50,727 nucleotides of DNA from Candidatus Heimdallarchaeota archaeon LC_2 (GTDB taxonomy: Archaea > Asgardarchaeota > Heimdallarchaeia > Heimdallarchaeales > Kariarchaeaceae): contig MDVR01000002.1 in assembly GCA_001940725.1 (NCBI GenBank), positions 1 to 50,727 on the forward strand, written 5' to 3'. The position numbers and the translations under genes were made by a program. Below, piece after piece: positions 17,359 through 26,096 of the stretch (the stretch's first letter is position 1; every line of letters starts with the position of its first letter). The notes beneath the pieces were generated by a model that saw nothing but the letters and a program-made list of their open reading frames with translations, was not told the origin of the DNA and did not search any database.

Positions 17359-17457
17359 GTACGTATTTACCTCCAATTACTAACTCTATTTAATATACTA
17401 TATTTAATATAAAAATTGTAGGGACTACTGTAGATATTTCTGTTAATTTTTGAATAG

Positions 17458-17583
17458 TTTGAACAAATGCTAGTTGATTTGCAGAAATCAACCCCAAAGA
17501 AAGTTTTATTTTGCAAGGCGTGTGGATCTGAAAATAATCCTGAATCTGGTTTTTGTGTGAGTTGTGGGATTGCTTTGGAATAA
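17458..17583 (+). pseudogene. Remnant: 3' end of PH/SHOCT/zinc-ribbon gene
   Basis: The last 41 codons match the tail of the gene at 22167-23129: FEQMLVDLQKS (end of the SHOCT helix), then CKACGSENNPESGFCVSCG and the terminal ALE-stop. An in-frame TAG precedes it and the rest of the gene is absent. It lies tail-to-tail with ppdK fragment A, the same arrangement as at 23129/23160 and 37921/37937, so the two 3' ends were copied together. Confidence 0.75.
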
Positions 17584-17612
17584 CTGATTAATATGATTTT
17601 ATTAGTTGAAGA

Positions 17613-17762
17613 TTATAATTTTTTCTTATAAACCGAGGCAGCTTCCAGATTGTTGAATGTTGCATGGGCTGCTGCGAGCCTCGCCACTGGAACTCGATAG
17701 GGACTGCAAGATACATGATCAATTCCAATTCGATAGCAGAAGTCAATAGAGGCTGGATCACC
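17613..17762 (-). pseudogene. ppdK: ppdK 3'-end fragment A
   Basis: Reads [20 protein letters not shown] then [18 protein letters not shown] and ends VYKKKL-TAA, an uninterrupted run of 49 codons matching the C-terminal end of pyruvate phosphate dikinase (the GGDP...CSP.RVP.ARLA region). Similarity stops abruptly at the GGDP codons; the sequence further upstream is unrelated. The catalytic domains are absent, so this is a gene fragment. Confidence 0.8.
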
Positions 17763-17820
17763 ATTATATAAAAAATAAGATTTCAAAGAAACGATAATTA
17801 ATCCACAAAACCTAATTTAT

Positions 17821-18987
17821 TCAAGTTGTGATTTTACATACGGTACAATTACATGCCTTAGAGGCTCTTTTACCAAGTAAATTTAATTTGTATTTTCTAA
17901 TTATATCAGCTTGAATAATTTCACCTTTCGAATTTTTAAAATACAACGCATCCTCGGGGCATTGAACAATACACGCCCCACATTGTACACAATCATCAAT
18001 TCGAGGAATGGTAATATACTCCACCTCATCAACAAATTCGAAACAATTTCTTGGACAAACCAATTCACAATCACCAATTCCAGTACATTGATCTTGATGA
18101 ATTTTGATTGTAAATAATCGGTCCTCATGCAGATCGCTTTTGAATGTGGGAGTCATTCCCTTCATATCAGTAACCACAATGACTACCATTAGTAGAATCA
18201 ATCCTGCAAGAATGTATTTTTCAAATGTCAATAAACTTAGTTGAGTATCCATTACAAAAATCAGAGTGATAAATATCATTGAAAAAGCTAATTCGACCAA
18301 GAGTTTCCCTTTTTCAAAGTAGAAGAGCTTTTTCTGATTCTTTAAGAAACTCTCATAATATGGAAAAGTGAAAAATATTGTAAGTGTTATAATCCAACTC
18401 AGAACGAAAGTTACAACAGCTAGATTAAGCGAAAACCACACAATTATTATGAAGAAAAATATTGACATAAGAAATGCCCATGCGCATGCTAATTCAATTC
18501 TTTCACTTGTTTGAAATTTTACTTGATTTTGAGTGAAATCAGTGTGTTTCGATAGAAAATTAGGGATTTGATTTGCATATGTTGGTCCCCATCGTCCATT
18601 CCAGCCTGTTTTACCTTTTATGATTCTTGGTTCTATTCCAGTAGCAGACAATTGCGGTAGAATATAATCCCTGTGGTCAACCTGTTCTGCGATTCCACTT
18701 GTTTTTAACACGGAAATGATGTCATGATTCGTGAAATGACCACCAGTGGCAGCGCACCACACATTAATACCATTACTATTCGCAACGAGTAGATACAAAT
18801 TCTGCCCTTTTAACTCTTTTTTCAATATTTCAACAGTTAATCTGTAATTACACGTTATTAGTACAGGTGAATTTTCATTCGGATTTCCAATTCTTATAAT
18901 TCCTGTTTTGGTTGGTAAGGGAAAGAATCTCGTTACGATTGATATCAAATAAACAATATAGTATCTCAGTGGTGCGTACATCCTCAT
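17821..18987 (-). CDS. HgcAB-like fusion: corrinoid-binding membrane protein with C-terminal ferredoxin domain
   Basis: A 388-residue protein. Residues 25-150 resemble the corrinoid domain of HgcA, with NVWCAATGGHF at 76-86 in place of the HgcA cap-helix motif NVWCAAGK. Four to five membrane helices follow (about 164-275). Residues 293-350 form a two-cluster ferredoxin like HgcB: CTGIGDCELVCPRNC and CVQCGACIVQCP. The C-terminus has further cysteines (ACNCTVC), as HgcB does. In the first cluster the second Cys is replaced by Ile304. Such fusions are distinct from true mercury methylases and their substrate is unknown. The stop overlaps nothing, but the start overlaps the methyltransferase gene upstream by four bases, so both are one operon. 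I infer methyl transfer on a corrinoid at the membrane. Confidence 0.75.
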   Translation of the reverse strand: MRMYAPLRYYIVYLISIVTRFFPLPTKTGIIRIGNPNENSPVLITCNYRLTVEILKKELKGQNLYLLVANSNGINVWCAATGGHFTNHDIISVLKTSGIAEQVDHRDYILPQLSATGIEPRIIKGKTGWNGRWGPTYANQIPNFLSKHTDFTQNQVKFQTSERIELACAWAFLMSIFFFIIIVWFSLNLAVVTFVLSWIITLTIFFTFPYYESFLKNQKKLFYFEKGKLLVELAFSMIFITLIFVMDTQLSLLTFEKYILAGLILLMVVIVVTDMKGMTPTFKSDLHEDRLFTIKIHQDQCTGIGDCELVCPRNCFEFVDEVEYITIPRIDDCVQCGACIVQCPEDALYFKNSKGEIIQADIIRKYKLNLLGKRASKACNCTVCKITT

Positions 18988-19640
18988 TCTCCTTTTTCAC
19001 AAAATAATTCGATAAAGGATCCTAAACGATTTGTGTATTTTTCTACAATGGTGAAACCTTCAGCAACGATTTTAGATTCAATGTCTTTCAAAGCTTTTGT
19101 CGTGTTCTGAGTTAAAATGTAGGTGATTATCACTAAGGGTATTCTAATGAAGGTTAATAATATTCTCTTTAGAATATTTTTTGGTTTTATCTCATCAACC
19201 AATACAAAAAGTCCTCCAGGTTTTAGTATTCTGTGAATATGAGTTAATGCATATTCAATTTCATAATTCTCTAATTCTGAGAAGCATAATGTGGCAGTTA
19301 TCAAGTGATATGTTCTTTCCACTTCTGAATCTAATTCTGCTACACCTTTCTCTTCTAAAGTGACCAATTCGGATAAATTTTGGTTTGAAACCCTCGTTCG
19401 AGCAATTTCGAGCATATCGGGGTTTATGTCAATTCCTTTTACCTTAACACCATTTTGTGCCATCATAATCGATAATATTCCAGTACCACATCCAACATCA
19501 AGTATATTATCGTCTTTCTGAACTTTCGAAGTAATTCTGTCAAATGCAAGGTAGATCTTTTTTCCAATTAGTAATTTGATGCCTCTATCGTATCTGCTTG
19601 GAGACGACTCAAGAATTTTCATCAATACTAATGTTGACAT
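18984..19640 (-). CDS. cpaM: SAM-dependent methyltransferase, CpaM-like partner of the HgcAB-like fusion
   Basis: A class I methyltransferase of 218 residues with motif I NILDVGCGTGIL (45-56), an acidic end of strand 2 (GIDINPDMLEIA, about 74-85) and LKPGGLFVLVDE (about 138-149). The opening VLMKILESSPSRYDRGI is typical of the methyltransferases that accompany HgcAB-like corrinoid fusions (named CpaM, corrinoid protein-associated methyltransferase). Its stop overlaps the start of the corrinoid gene by four bases, which indicates translational coupling. The likely role is methylation of, or from, the partner's corrinoid or its substrate; this is inferred from context. A hydrophobic stretch near residue 165 may bring it to the membrane. 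Confidence 0.75.
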   Translation of the reverse strand: MSTLVLMKILESSPSRYDRGIKLLIGKKIYLAFDRITSKVQKDDNILDVGCGTGILSIMMAQNGVKVKGIDINPDMLEIARTRVSNQNLSELVTLEEKGVAELDSEVERTYHLITATLCFSELENYEIEYALTHIHRILKPGGLFVLVDEIKPKNILKRILLTFIRIPLVIITYILTQNTTKALKDIESKIVAEGFTIVEKYTNRLGSFIELFCEKGE

Positions 19641-19699
19641 AAGTTAATTGCAAACATTACAACTAATATGATATTCTTATGGCATATTAATGAATTAAG

Positions 19700-19855
19700 T
19701 TATAGTTTTTTCTTGTAAACTGCATCGGGTTCTGGATAATTTAGAGTAGCATAGGCTGTTGTAAGTCGAGCCACAGGTATACGATATGGACTTGCTGACA
19801 CATAATCCAGTTCTATTCAATAGCAAAAGTCTATGGAAGGTGGATTGCCACCTTG
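19700..19855 (-). pseudogene. ppdK: ppdK 3'-end fragment B
   Basis: Reads QGGNPPSIDFCY, a TGA, then LDYVSASPYRIPVARL and ends AVYKKKL-TAA. It has the same left boundary region (QGG-P codons) and the same terminal KKKL as fragment A, with one nonsense codon. It lies between the methyltransferase gene and the following membrane-protein gene. No zinc-ribbon tail accompanies it. Confidence 0.8.
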
Positions 19856-19890
19856 TTTGTAGTATTTTAATAGTAAATTAATTTCTAATG

Positions 19891-21744
19891 CTAATCTAAT
19901 TGCTCATCCTCTAGATCAGAGTGTAAACCATCTCTCAATCTTCCAAGACCTGCTATTTGGCCTGCTGTAGTTACTGTAATCAAGGCTAATAAGTAAAGTA
20001 TATAAACACTGATTGCATCTAATATGAATTCAAATTCTACAAATGCTGGAGAGAATATTGCTGCAATTCCAATTGATATATTTGACATGAAAAAAAGTAT
20101 TCCTACTAGTGCAGTCAGTACGTTACCAAAAATGAGAATTGGAATTATATTACAATAAAATTGGATAGTATCCGGATCATCTGACCGATTTTTATGATCA
20201 ATATAAAATGCAAAAGTTCCAAATAATTGACCAATTACTGCAAATACAAATATCAATGGATCATTTAGGAGGAATGCCATAAAAATCTCATTGAATCTAT
20301 TAACAAAAAGATCCACCATTACTGCATCCTGTAAAAATGATATTTCAACATCCGCAATAACGAAAATTGTAAAAATGAGAATTGTAAGATTCACAAATAA
20401 TTGAAATAATATGATTACGGCCATAATAATGCCCACTATGAGACTAAGAGTCTCGTTTGAAGAAAATTTTGAAACAATTTTACGGGTATTAAAGACCAAA
20501 TCATTTTGGTAATATCCATTTAATCCATATGTAATTATGATTCCCTGAAGTATTAGACCGAAAATAAATAAACTAGCTATAATAAAAAGTGCATAAACAA
20601 AACTGACAGTCTTAATTATGTTAAATCCCAATATTCCAACTAGTAAAACATTAAGAAACAGTGAGATAAAAAATACCAGTGCATGCCACCTGTCTATCAT
20701 GTCTTCTTGATAAATATAAATTAAACTAGTATCAAATATTGATTTTATTAATGAAAGAACACCATTTAACAGATAAGTAATACTAATAAGCAGGAATACT
20801 CCACCAATTAATATAATGAATATTAGGTATTTCTCAAAAAAATTCTCTGTTTCGGAGTCAGTTTCTAAAGATGTAAGGAATAGGCTAAACGATCCAAGCA
20901 TTATTGTCACTGCAAAATAAGTAATAAGATATCTAATCCAAGGAATTGTGATGTCAGATCTTGCTATCAAAGAGATTGTTGTACTTCCTGATACTACAGT
21001 CTTAACACCTGTTTTAATTCGATCTTTTTGGAAGCTTGATCGTTTTTTTGAAGAGCCTGAGCTTGCGAAGAAAATACCCAATATACCAAGAGATAAAATC
21101 GAAGATCTAATTAATGAGAAATTAGTCAATAAACTTGAAATCGAAGCCTTAATTCCAGATAAAAATGATTCATTTTCAATGAGTACTCCTGGAAAATCAA
21201 AGTGTAAAGTTTCAAGGTGCAGATATACCTCAGTATTGTTACCATATTGGATTTTAGTTGAAATTAGTATCTCAATAGTGTCAATGGATCGGACAAGAGG
21301 CTCTGTTGTTACTAGGTGATCATCTGTGTCGGTTTGAAACTCCCCACCTCCAAATGGTTCCGGAAAAGTAACGTTTCTAATCAAATCAGCTTTATTGTAT
21401 AGTTGGTAACCATGCCAAAATATACCTTCACTTATAACCGAATTTCCAGAGAGTTCATTCAATCTGGCATCATAATCTAAAACTACCTGATATTCCTCAT
21501 TCTCTGTTTTATATTGATAGAACCTCAGATTCAGATCCAAACTGTGATCTCGTAACTCGCCTAGATCAGAATAGGTATAATCCGGGGAAATATGAATTTC
21601 ATACTTTTCTAATTCTATTATATAGCTCTGTTGATTCTCTGTGACTAATTCTCCGTCTACAACAGGTGAAAGAGAAAATGTAAAAATAAATGTAATTGCA
21701 ATAATATGGATTACAGTAATAAGTAAAAATTTTGTTCTCCCCAT
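19891..21744 (-). CDS. Large membrane protein with extracellular N-terminal domain, unknown
   Basis: A 617-residue protein. Residues 8-28 form an export signal or anchor. Residues 30-195 are hydrophilic and beta-rich with several possible N-glycosylation sites (NVTF, NNTE), so they probably lie outside the cell. About ten hydrophobic helices follow: a first at 215-228, then from 265 to 600. The C-terminus (HSDLEDEQLD) is acidic and probably cytoplasmic. I recognise no family and no catalytic motif. It sits alone between ppdK fragments B and C on the same strand as both, so it may be one unit of cargo. The ATG at 21744 is a reasonable start because the signal sequence begins immediately. Confidence 0.7.
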   Translation of the reverse strand: MGRTKFLLITVIHIIAITFIFTFSLSPVVDGELVTENQQSYIIELEKYEIHISPDYTYSDLGELRDHSLDLNLRFYQYKTENEEYQVVLDYDARLNELSGNSVISEGIFWHGYQLYNKADLIRNVTFPEPFGGGEFQTDTDDHLVTTEPLVRSIDTIEILISTKIQYGNNTEVYLHLETLHFDFPGVLIENESFLSGIKASISSLLTNFSLIRSSILSLGILGIFFASSGSSKKRSSFQKDRIKTGVKTVVSGSTTISLIARSDITIPWIRYLITYFAVTIMLGSFSLFLTSLETDSETENFFEKYLIFIILIGGVFLLISITYLLNGVLSLIKSIFDTSLIYIYQEDMIDRWHALVFFISLFLNVLLVGILGFNIIKTVSFVYALFIIASLFIFGLILQGIIITYGLNGYYQNDLVFNTRKIVSKFSSNETLSLIVGIIMAVIILFQLFVNLTILIFTIFVIADVEISFLQDAVMVDLFVNRFNEIFMAFLLNDPLIFVFAVIGQLFGTFAFYIDHKNRSDDPDTIQFYCNIIPILIFGNVLTALVGILFFMSNISIGIAAIFSPAFVEFEFILDAISVYILYLLALITVTTAGQIAGLGRLRDGLHSDLEDEQLD

Positions 21745-21867
21745 AATTATCTATATTCTAATCTTGGGTTATCATACTTAACATTTGCTCGATTTAATGA
21801 GAAAATAGAGTGATAAGGGATAAAAACAAAATCGATCTGCAATCATCATGATAATAGAAGATCATTT

Positions 21868-22038
21868 TTAATGTCTATCAACCATTAGCCATTTGTTACC
21901 ATATTTTGGATTAGGTTCAGGATTATTGAATGTTGCATGTGCGGCTGAAAGTCTTGCTACAGGCACTCGGTAAGGACTACAAGATACATAATCAAGTCCA
22001 ATTCGATAGCAGAAGTCAATAGAAGCTGGATCGCCTCC
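21868..22038 (-). pseudogene. ppdK: ppdK 3'-end fragment C
   Basis: Reads [20 protein letters not shown] then [20 protein letters not shown] and ends in WLMVDRH-TAA without any internal stop. This is the best preserved of the seven fragments in the conserved part. Its left limit again lies at the GGDP codons, where it meets unrelated AT-rich sequence. The last residues differ from fragments A and B. Confidence 0.8.
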
Positions 22039-22166
22039 TCTTTAAAATTCAATTTCAATAGAATAATTAATTTGATGAGAGAATTTCAAGAAATATACTG
22101 AAATTTGGATAAATTATCAGATACTAACCTTGATTCTTTTATTATGAATTCCCTTATTTTCAATCA

Positions 22167-23129
22167 ATGAGTGAGCCTCATATTGGGCATGGATTTGAAG
22201 AAAAACATTGGAAAAAGATAAATAAAGAGTCATTACCTGGTGAACAAATCCTTGGAATTTTTAATTATGGAAAAAAACGCTTTATCATCATTACCTCCTT
22301 GTTTTTCATTAATTGGAAAAGAGGGTTCTATATTGAAAAAACAATTTATGCAAGTGGACCCTATAAAAGAATGCCTTACGGTTTAATTCGAAACCCCAAA
22401 ATTTCAGATGATCAACCAAATTCAATTGAATTGTCAATTAACTCACGAGTTGTAAAATTTAAGGATATGAACCTAAATGATATTCCTATCTGTATAGAAA
22501 TGATAAATAAAATGATATCAGAAGTTCCTAAATTACACATTGGTCGAACTGTAACTAATAAACAGCATGATCAAGCAATCAAAAATTTTATTGAGTCCGA
22601 TGAACATTTGCTGGGGATATTTAATATATCAATGAAACATAAAAGTGAGATGAAACAATATTTTCTCTTTATAACTTCGAAGAAAATTGCTCGTTGGGCA
22701 AAGGGGTTGATGTCGAGAGATCTAATACTATATGATTACAACACGATTATCAAGGTGGAAAGTAAGAAAGGAGCCGTTGCTGGAGATTTGATATTACATT
22801 TTTCAGGACACAATGAAGTATTTCAAAATATGGGTAAAAATGAAGGTGTGATTGCTGCAGAAATTATACAAAACCAAATAACTAAAACGAAAAATCAATT
22901 TACTAATGTTACTCAGATTGGTTCAACAAACAGTTTCGATAATGTTGACCCACTAAAAATAATTCAAGCAAGATATGCGAAGGGAGAAATATCGAAAAAG
23001 GAGTTTGATCAATTACTAAATGATTTGCAAAAATCAAAACCGAAGAAGATATTAATTTGTAAGGCTTGTGGATCCGAAAATAATCCCGAATCTGGTTTTT
23101 GTATAAGTTGTGGGATAGCTTTAGAATAA
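22167..23129 (+). CDS. Two PH-like domains + SHOCT + C-terminal zinc ribbon protein
   Basis: A 320-residue protein with four recognisable parts. Two related PH-like units start at LGIFNYGKKRFIIITS (about 29-44) and LLGIFNISMKHKSE (about 148-161). A SHOCT helix pair follows (IIQARYAKGEISKKEFDQLL, about 265-284). A zinc ribbon ends the chain (CKACGSENNPESGFCISCG, four Cys in two CxxC pairs). SHOCT and zinc-ribbon tails are common on archaeal proteins that act at membranes or bind partners; the function is unknown. It is the only full copy of a gene whose 3' part recurs at 17458-17583 and 37505-37921. It ends 30 bases from ppdK fragment D in tail-to-tail orientation. Confidence 0.75.
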   Translation: MSEPHIGHGFEEKHWKKINKESLPGEQILGIFNYGKKRFIIITSLFFINWKRGFYIEKTIYASGPYKRMPYGLIRNPKISDDQPNSIELSINSRVVKFKDMNLNDIPICIEMINKMISEVPKLHIGRTVTNKQHDQAIKNFIESDEHLLGIFNISMKHKSEMKQYFLFITSKKIARWAKGLMSRDLILYDYNTIIKVESKKGAVAGDLILHFSGHNEVFQNMGKNEGVIAAEIIQNQITKTKNQFTNVTQIGSTNSFDNVDPLKIIQARYAKGEISKKEFDQLLNDLQKSKPKKILICKACGSENNPESGFCISCGIALE

Positions 23130-23159
23130 CTTTTGCTTTTGATGAATAAAATTGAAGAT

Positions 23160-23318
23160 TTATAATTTTGGCATTGGAAAGACTTTGCCATATTTAGCAT
23201 CTGGTTCTGGATTATTTAATGTAGCATGTGTGACTGAAAGTCTTGCTACAGGTATCCAATATGGGCTTCCTGGAACATAATCCAGTCCTATTCGATAACA
23301 AAAATCGATAGAATTTGA
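23160..23318 (-). pseudogene. ppdK: ppdK 3'-end fragment D
   Basis: Reads [20 protein letters not shown] then PVARLSVTHATLNNPEPD and ends VFPMPKL-TAA. It is in frame throughout but has substitutions at otherwise fixed positions (VSCSPYR has become VPGSPYW), so it is no longer under ppdK selection. The GGDP codons at the left limit are degraded. Its stop lies 30 bases from the stop of the full zinc-ribbon gene. Confidence 0.8.
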
Positions 23319-23362
23319 CAGAATGGTTATAAATATGAGTGATAATACAATATACTGTTTAG

Positions 23363-24430
23363 ATGTCCGATGAGGAACTTGGAAATTTTCTGGCCGATAA
23401 AGACAAAATAGCTCCATACCCATGGAAGAAAGATCTCTTTGGGTACGGCGGTAAATTTATGCAAGATAAGCCCGAGTGGGTGCCGTTAGAACTCATGACT
23501 TCTTGTTTACCAACAATTGTGAGAACTCATGAGGAAAATCTTACATGTAGACCTGACGGAACGATAACTCTGATTAAAGTTGGTGACTGGACGTTTCTAG
23601 TAACTGCAGCTCATTGCGTACTTGATGACGAAAATAATCTCTTGGAACTTTTCTTAGGGTTCCAATCAAAGAAGGCTGCAGAAAGATATTTCATAAATCT
23701 AAAGAAATTAGATGAACTCGGAGGAAGGTGGATTTTGGATCAAAGCAATGAAAGGGTTGAAACAGGACTACGTAAGGTTGATTTAGCCATTTTGCCTGTG
23801 CTTATCGAAAAAACTTTCTTAAACAAAATTCAGCAGGAATTTCTGCCCGAGATATATCTTCCCAAACAGGGAATTTATGTTTATCTCTTTCAAGAGGGTA
23901 TTCATCTTGGTTTCGGAAACGCCATGTCAGGCCAAACAAAAAAAGTTGATTTAGACGTTGCGAAAGAATTGGGACTCCAAGATCATGAAATAAGAGATGC
24001 ACAGGACAAAGGTTTCAATTTGTTTCTACCAATTTCGTCCCGTGCTCAGATACAAGATATGAAACCATACGAAGAAAACAAGATAATTGTTCCAATCATT
24101 TCAGTGGGTTTACCTGGTTTTAGTGGTGGTCCTTTATTTTTTAATGACCGAGGTCAACCAAAATTATTTGGATTTGTAATTAGAACAGGTGGGAAATCAC
24201 AGTTTGATTCTGAGACGGGAAAACAGAGGATTTACATTACAGAAGACACTAAAGTAATTGTATGGTCCGAAGTTGTAAAGTTACTAAATGATACCTTGCC
24301 AAACCTTAAAGAGGAGGAGTTGCCAATTTTAAAATCTGAAAACTTCTTGAAGGCCACGGTGACATATATCAGCGAGGAGGAATTTGTGATTACTACGTCG
24401 AAAACTGAATTCGAAAAATTCGACAATTAA
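23363..24430 (+). CDS. Trypsin-like serine protease
   Basis: A 355-residue chymotrypsin-fold protease without signal peptide, so it acts inside the cell. The triad is complete: His84 in VTAAHCVLDD, Asp140 in KVDLAILPV, Ser254 in GLPGFSGGPLFF. A cytosolic trypsin-like domain next to an ATPase and a nuclease is a recurring theme in prokaryotic defence and suicide modules, where cleavage is triggered by an infection signal. The C-terminal 70 residues beyond the fold could bind a partner. TATAAATAT lies about 31 bases before the ATG. The ATPase gene follows after 232 bases on the same strand, so co-transcription is possible but unproven. Targets are unknown. Confidence 0.8.
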   Translation: MSDEELGNFLADKDKIAPYPWKKDLFGYGGKFMQDKPEWVPLELMTSCLPTIVRTHEENLTCRPDGTITLIKVGDWTFLVTAAHCVLDDENNLLELFLGFQSKKAAERYFINLKKLDELGGRWILDQSNERVETGLRKVDLAILPVLIEKTFLNKIQQEFLPEIYLPKQGIYVYLFQEGIHLGFGNAMSGQTKKVDLDVAKELGLQDHEIRDAQDKGFNLFLPISSRAQIQDMKPYEENKIIVPIISVGLPGFSGGPLFFNDRGQPKLFGFVIRTGGKSQFDSETGKQRIYITEDTKVIVWSEVVKLLNDTLPNLKEEELPILKSENFLKATVTYISEEEFVITTSKTEFEKFDN

Positions 24431-24662
24431 AAGAAAACATACTCTCTCATTTCATAAGTAGGATTTGCATTTACGGTTAACTCATACCTTAAACTAACTT
24501 TGTGTAGCTAATGTTTTCTCATTAGAAAATTTTAAGTCTAACATCAATTTACATTTTTAGGTAATTCTTTTATTTTAATATGAAAACTAATAATGTTATG
24601 TCCATTCTTTAATAAATACTCAATTATATACAATTCGTCCGTATTTCTAAAATAACTAATCA

Positions 24663-26096
24663 TTGAATTGTGTTAAATTGATCGAAAAATTAAGACTTAC
24701 AAACTATAAAGGTTTCAAATCTTTAAACATTAGCTTATCTAAATTAAACTTAATCATAGGAAAAAATAATAGTGGCAAAAGTACAATAATAGATGCCTTA
24801 TTCGATTTTTCCAATTTATTTAGAAATTATGGAGAATCTGAATCTTATTTCACCCTGGGAGATGATAGTTTATTAAACAAAACAAATGACAATTATACAA
24901 ATTACCTTTCAATAGGATTTGATTTCAAAAATAAACGGCTGTTCGATGGATTAATTCATATTGACTACGTATTCAAAAAAAATGAATTTGACGCAAAATT
25001 ATATCCAAATTATCGTATCATAACTTATGGTTTTGATCCTCGAATTACAATCATTGAATTTTTTGATAGTGAGAAGAAATTACCTATACCTTCTGAAATT
25101 AGCTATACTCATAATAATTTCGATGCGTATAAAATAAGTCAAACTCAAGATTTCATGATTTTTGTTAATAAGATTGAAATAATAGATTTCAATTTGCTTT
25201 ATCGGTCAAGCTCCCAAAGTGGGCTAGCAAAATTGAAATATGGTTTCAAAAAAAATGAACAAAGTTTATCAGACACTGAATATCAAAAATTCATAGAAAA
25301 AAACCATTTAGAAAAATACAACACACCGATTGAATATATAAACAAGATATTAATAGGTTTAAATAATATTGAAGATTTGTTTTTTGAATTTAATCAGTAT
25401 TTTAGCAAAATACTAGTTTTTAAGCCTACCAGGGGGCCACGAGTAAAATATATTGATCAAATTGGAATTATACCAAAACATCCATCTGACGATTTGGGAG
25501 AAAGTCTTGGGAATCTCTTACTTTACAATGCAGACAAATACCAGCGATTAGCAAAACCGTTGAACAAATTTAAAGTAGATAATTTGGTAAGTAAGCTTTC
25601 GGAAATACAATCGGAAAATGCAAATCAATCCAAAATAGCAATTGTTTATCGAGATGAAGACGCAGGAGTTCTACCAATTACAAATCTAGGTTCCGGGAGC
25701 AGGCAAGTATCTGAATTGATATCTTGGCTGGAACTCATTGATGATTATAATTTAGTTTTGGTAGAAGAACCTGAAATTCACTTAGACCCCATTAATCAAG
25801 CTAGTATCATGAATTATTTAGTCGAAAAATCAAAGGTTGCCCAACTAATTATTACTACACATTCTGAACATATTCTTACAAGATTGCAAATTTTAATTGC
25901 TCTCAATAAGGAAATTAATGTTTCAGATTTAAGCATTTTATATCTTTCAAAAAATGATCAAGGATTCAAAGTAGAAAATATTTACTTAAACAAGGATGGA
26001 ACCTTTCCAAATGGACTTGATCACTTTTTGTCGCATTCACAAAGAGAGCAGTCTAGATTATTAGATGCATGGGCGGGTAAGGAGATTGAATTTTGA
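24663..26096 (+). CDS. OLD/RecF-like ABC ATPase
   Basis: A 477-residue ATPase of the OLD/AriA/RecF type. The opening LRLTNYKGFKSLNISLSKLN and Walker A GKNNSGKST (33-41) are typical. The signature GSGSRQVSEL is near residue 345, Walker B LVLVEEPEIHLDP at about 363-375 with Glu368/Glu369, and the H-loop ITTHSEHIL at about 398-406. No TOPRIM nuclease domain is fused at the C-terminus; instead the next gene encodes a PIN nuclease. The start is a TTG; another TTG five codons later is an alternative. The stop overlaps the PIN gene start by four bases, so both are made together. I infer a sensor or gatekeeper for the nuclease, by analogy with ATPase/effector pairs such as PARIS. Confidence 0.8.
   Translation: MNCVKLIEKLRLTNYKGFKSLNISLSKLNLIIGKNNSGKSTIIDALFDFSNLFRNYGESESYFTLGDDSLLNKTNDNYTNYLSIGFDFKNKRLFDGLIHIDYVFKKNEFDAKLYPNYRIITYGFDPRITIIEFFDSEKKLPIPSEISYTHNNFDAYKISQTQDFMIFVNKIEIIDFNLLYRSSSQSGLAKLKYGFKKNEQSLSDTEYQKFIEKNHLEKYNTPIEYINKILIGLNNIEDLFFEFNQYFSKILVFKPTRGPRVKYIDQIGIIPKHPSDDLGESLGNLLLYNADKYQRLAKPLNKFKVDNLVSKLSEIQSENANQSKIAIVYRDEDAGVLPITNLGSGSRQVSELISWLELIDDYNLVLVEEPEIHLDPINQASIMNYLVEKSKVAQLIITTHSEHILTRLQILIALNKEINVSDLSILYLSKNDQGFKVENIYLNKDGTFPNGLDHFLSHSQREQSRLLDAWAGKEIEF

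Noticed and set aside
17821..18987. True mercury-methylation gene pair hgcAB
   Set aside because: The cap-helix motif differs (NVWCAATGG instead of NVWCAAGK), the two parts are fused, and one cluster lacks a cysteine, so a related but different corrinoid protein is more likely.
23160..23423. An 87-codon minus-strand ORF read as a small gene
   Set aside because: Its 3' part is ppdK fragment D and its 5' part only overlaps the start of the protease gene in antisense, so it is a fragment plus chance extension.
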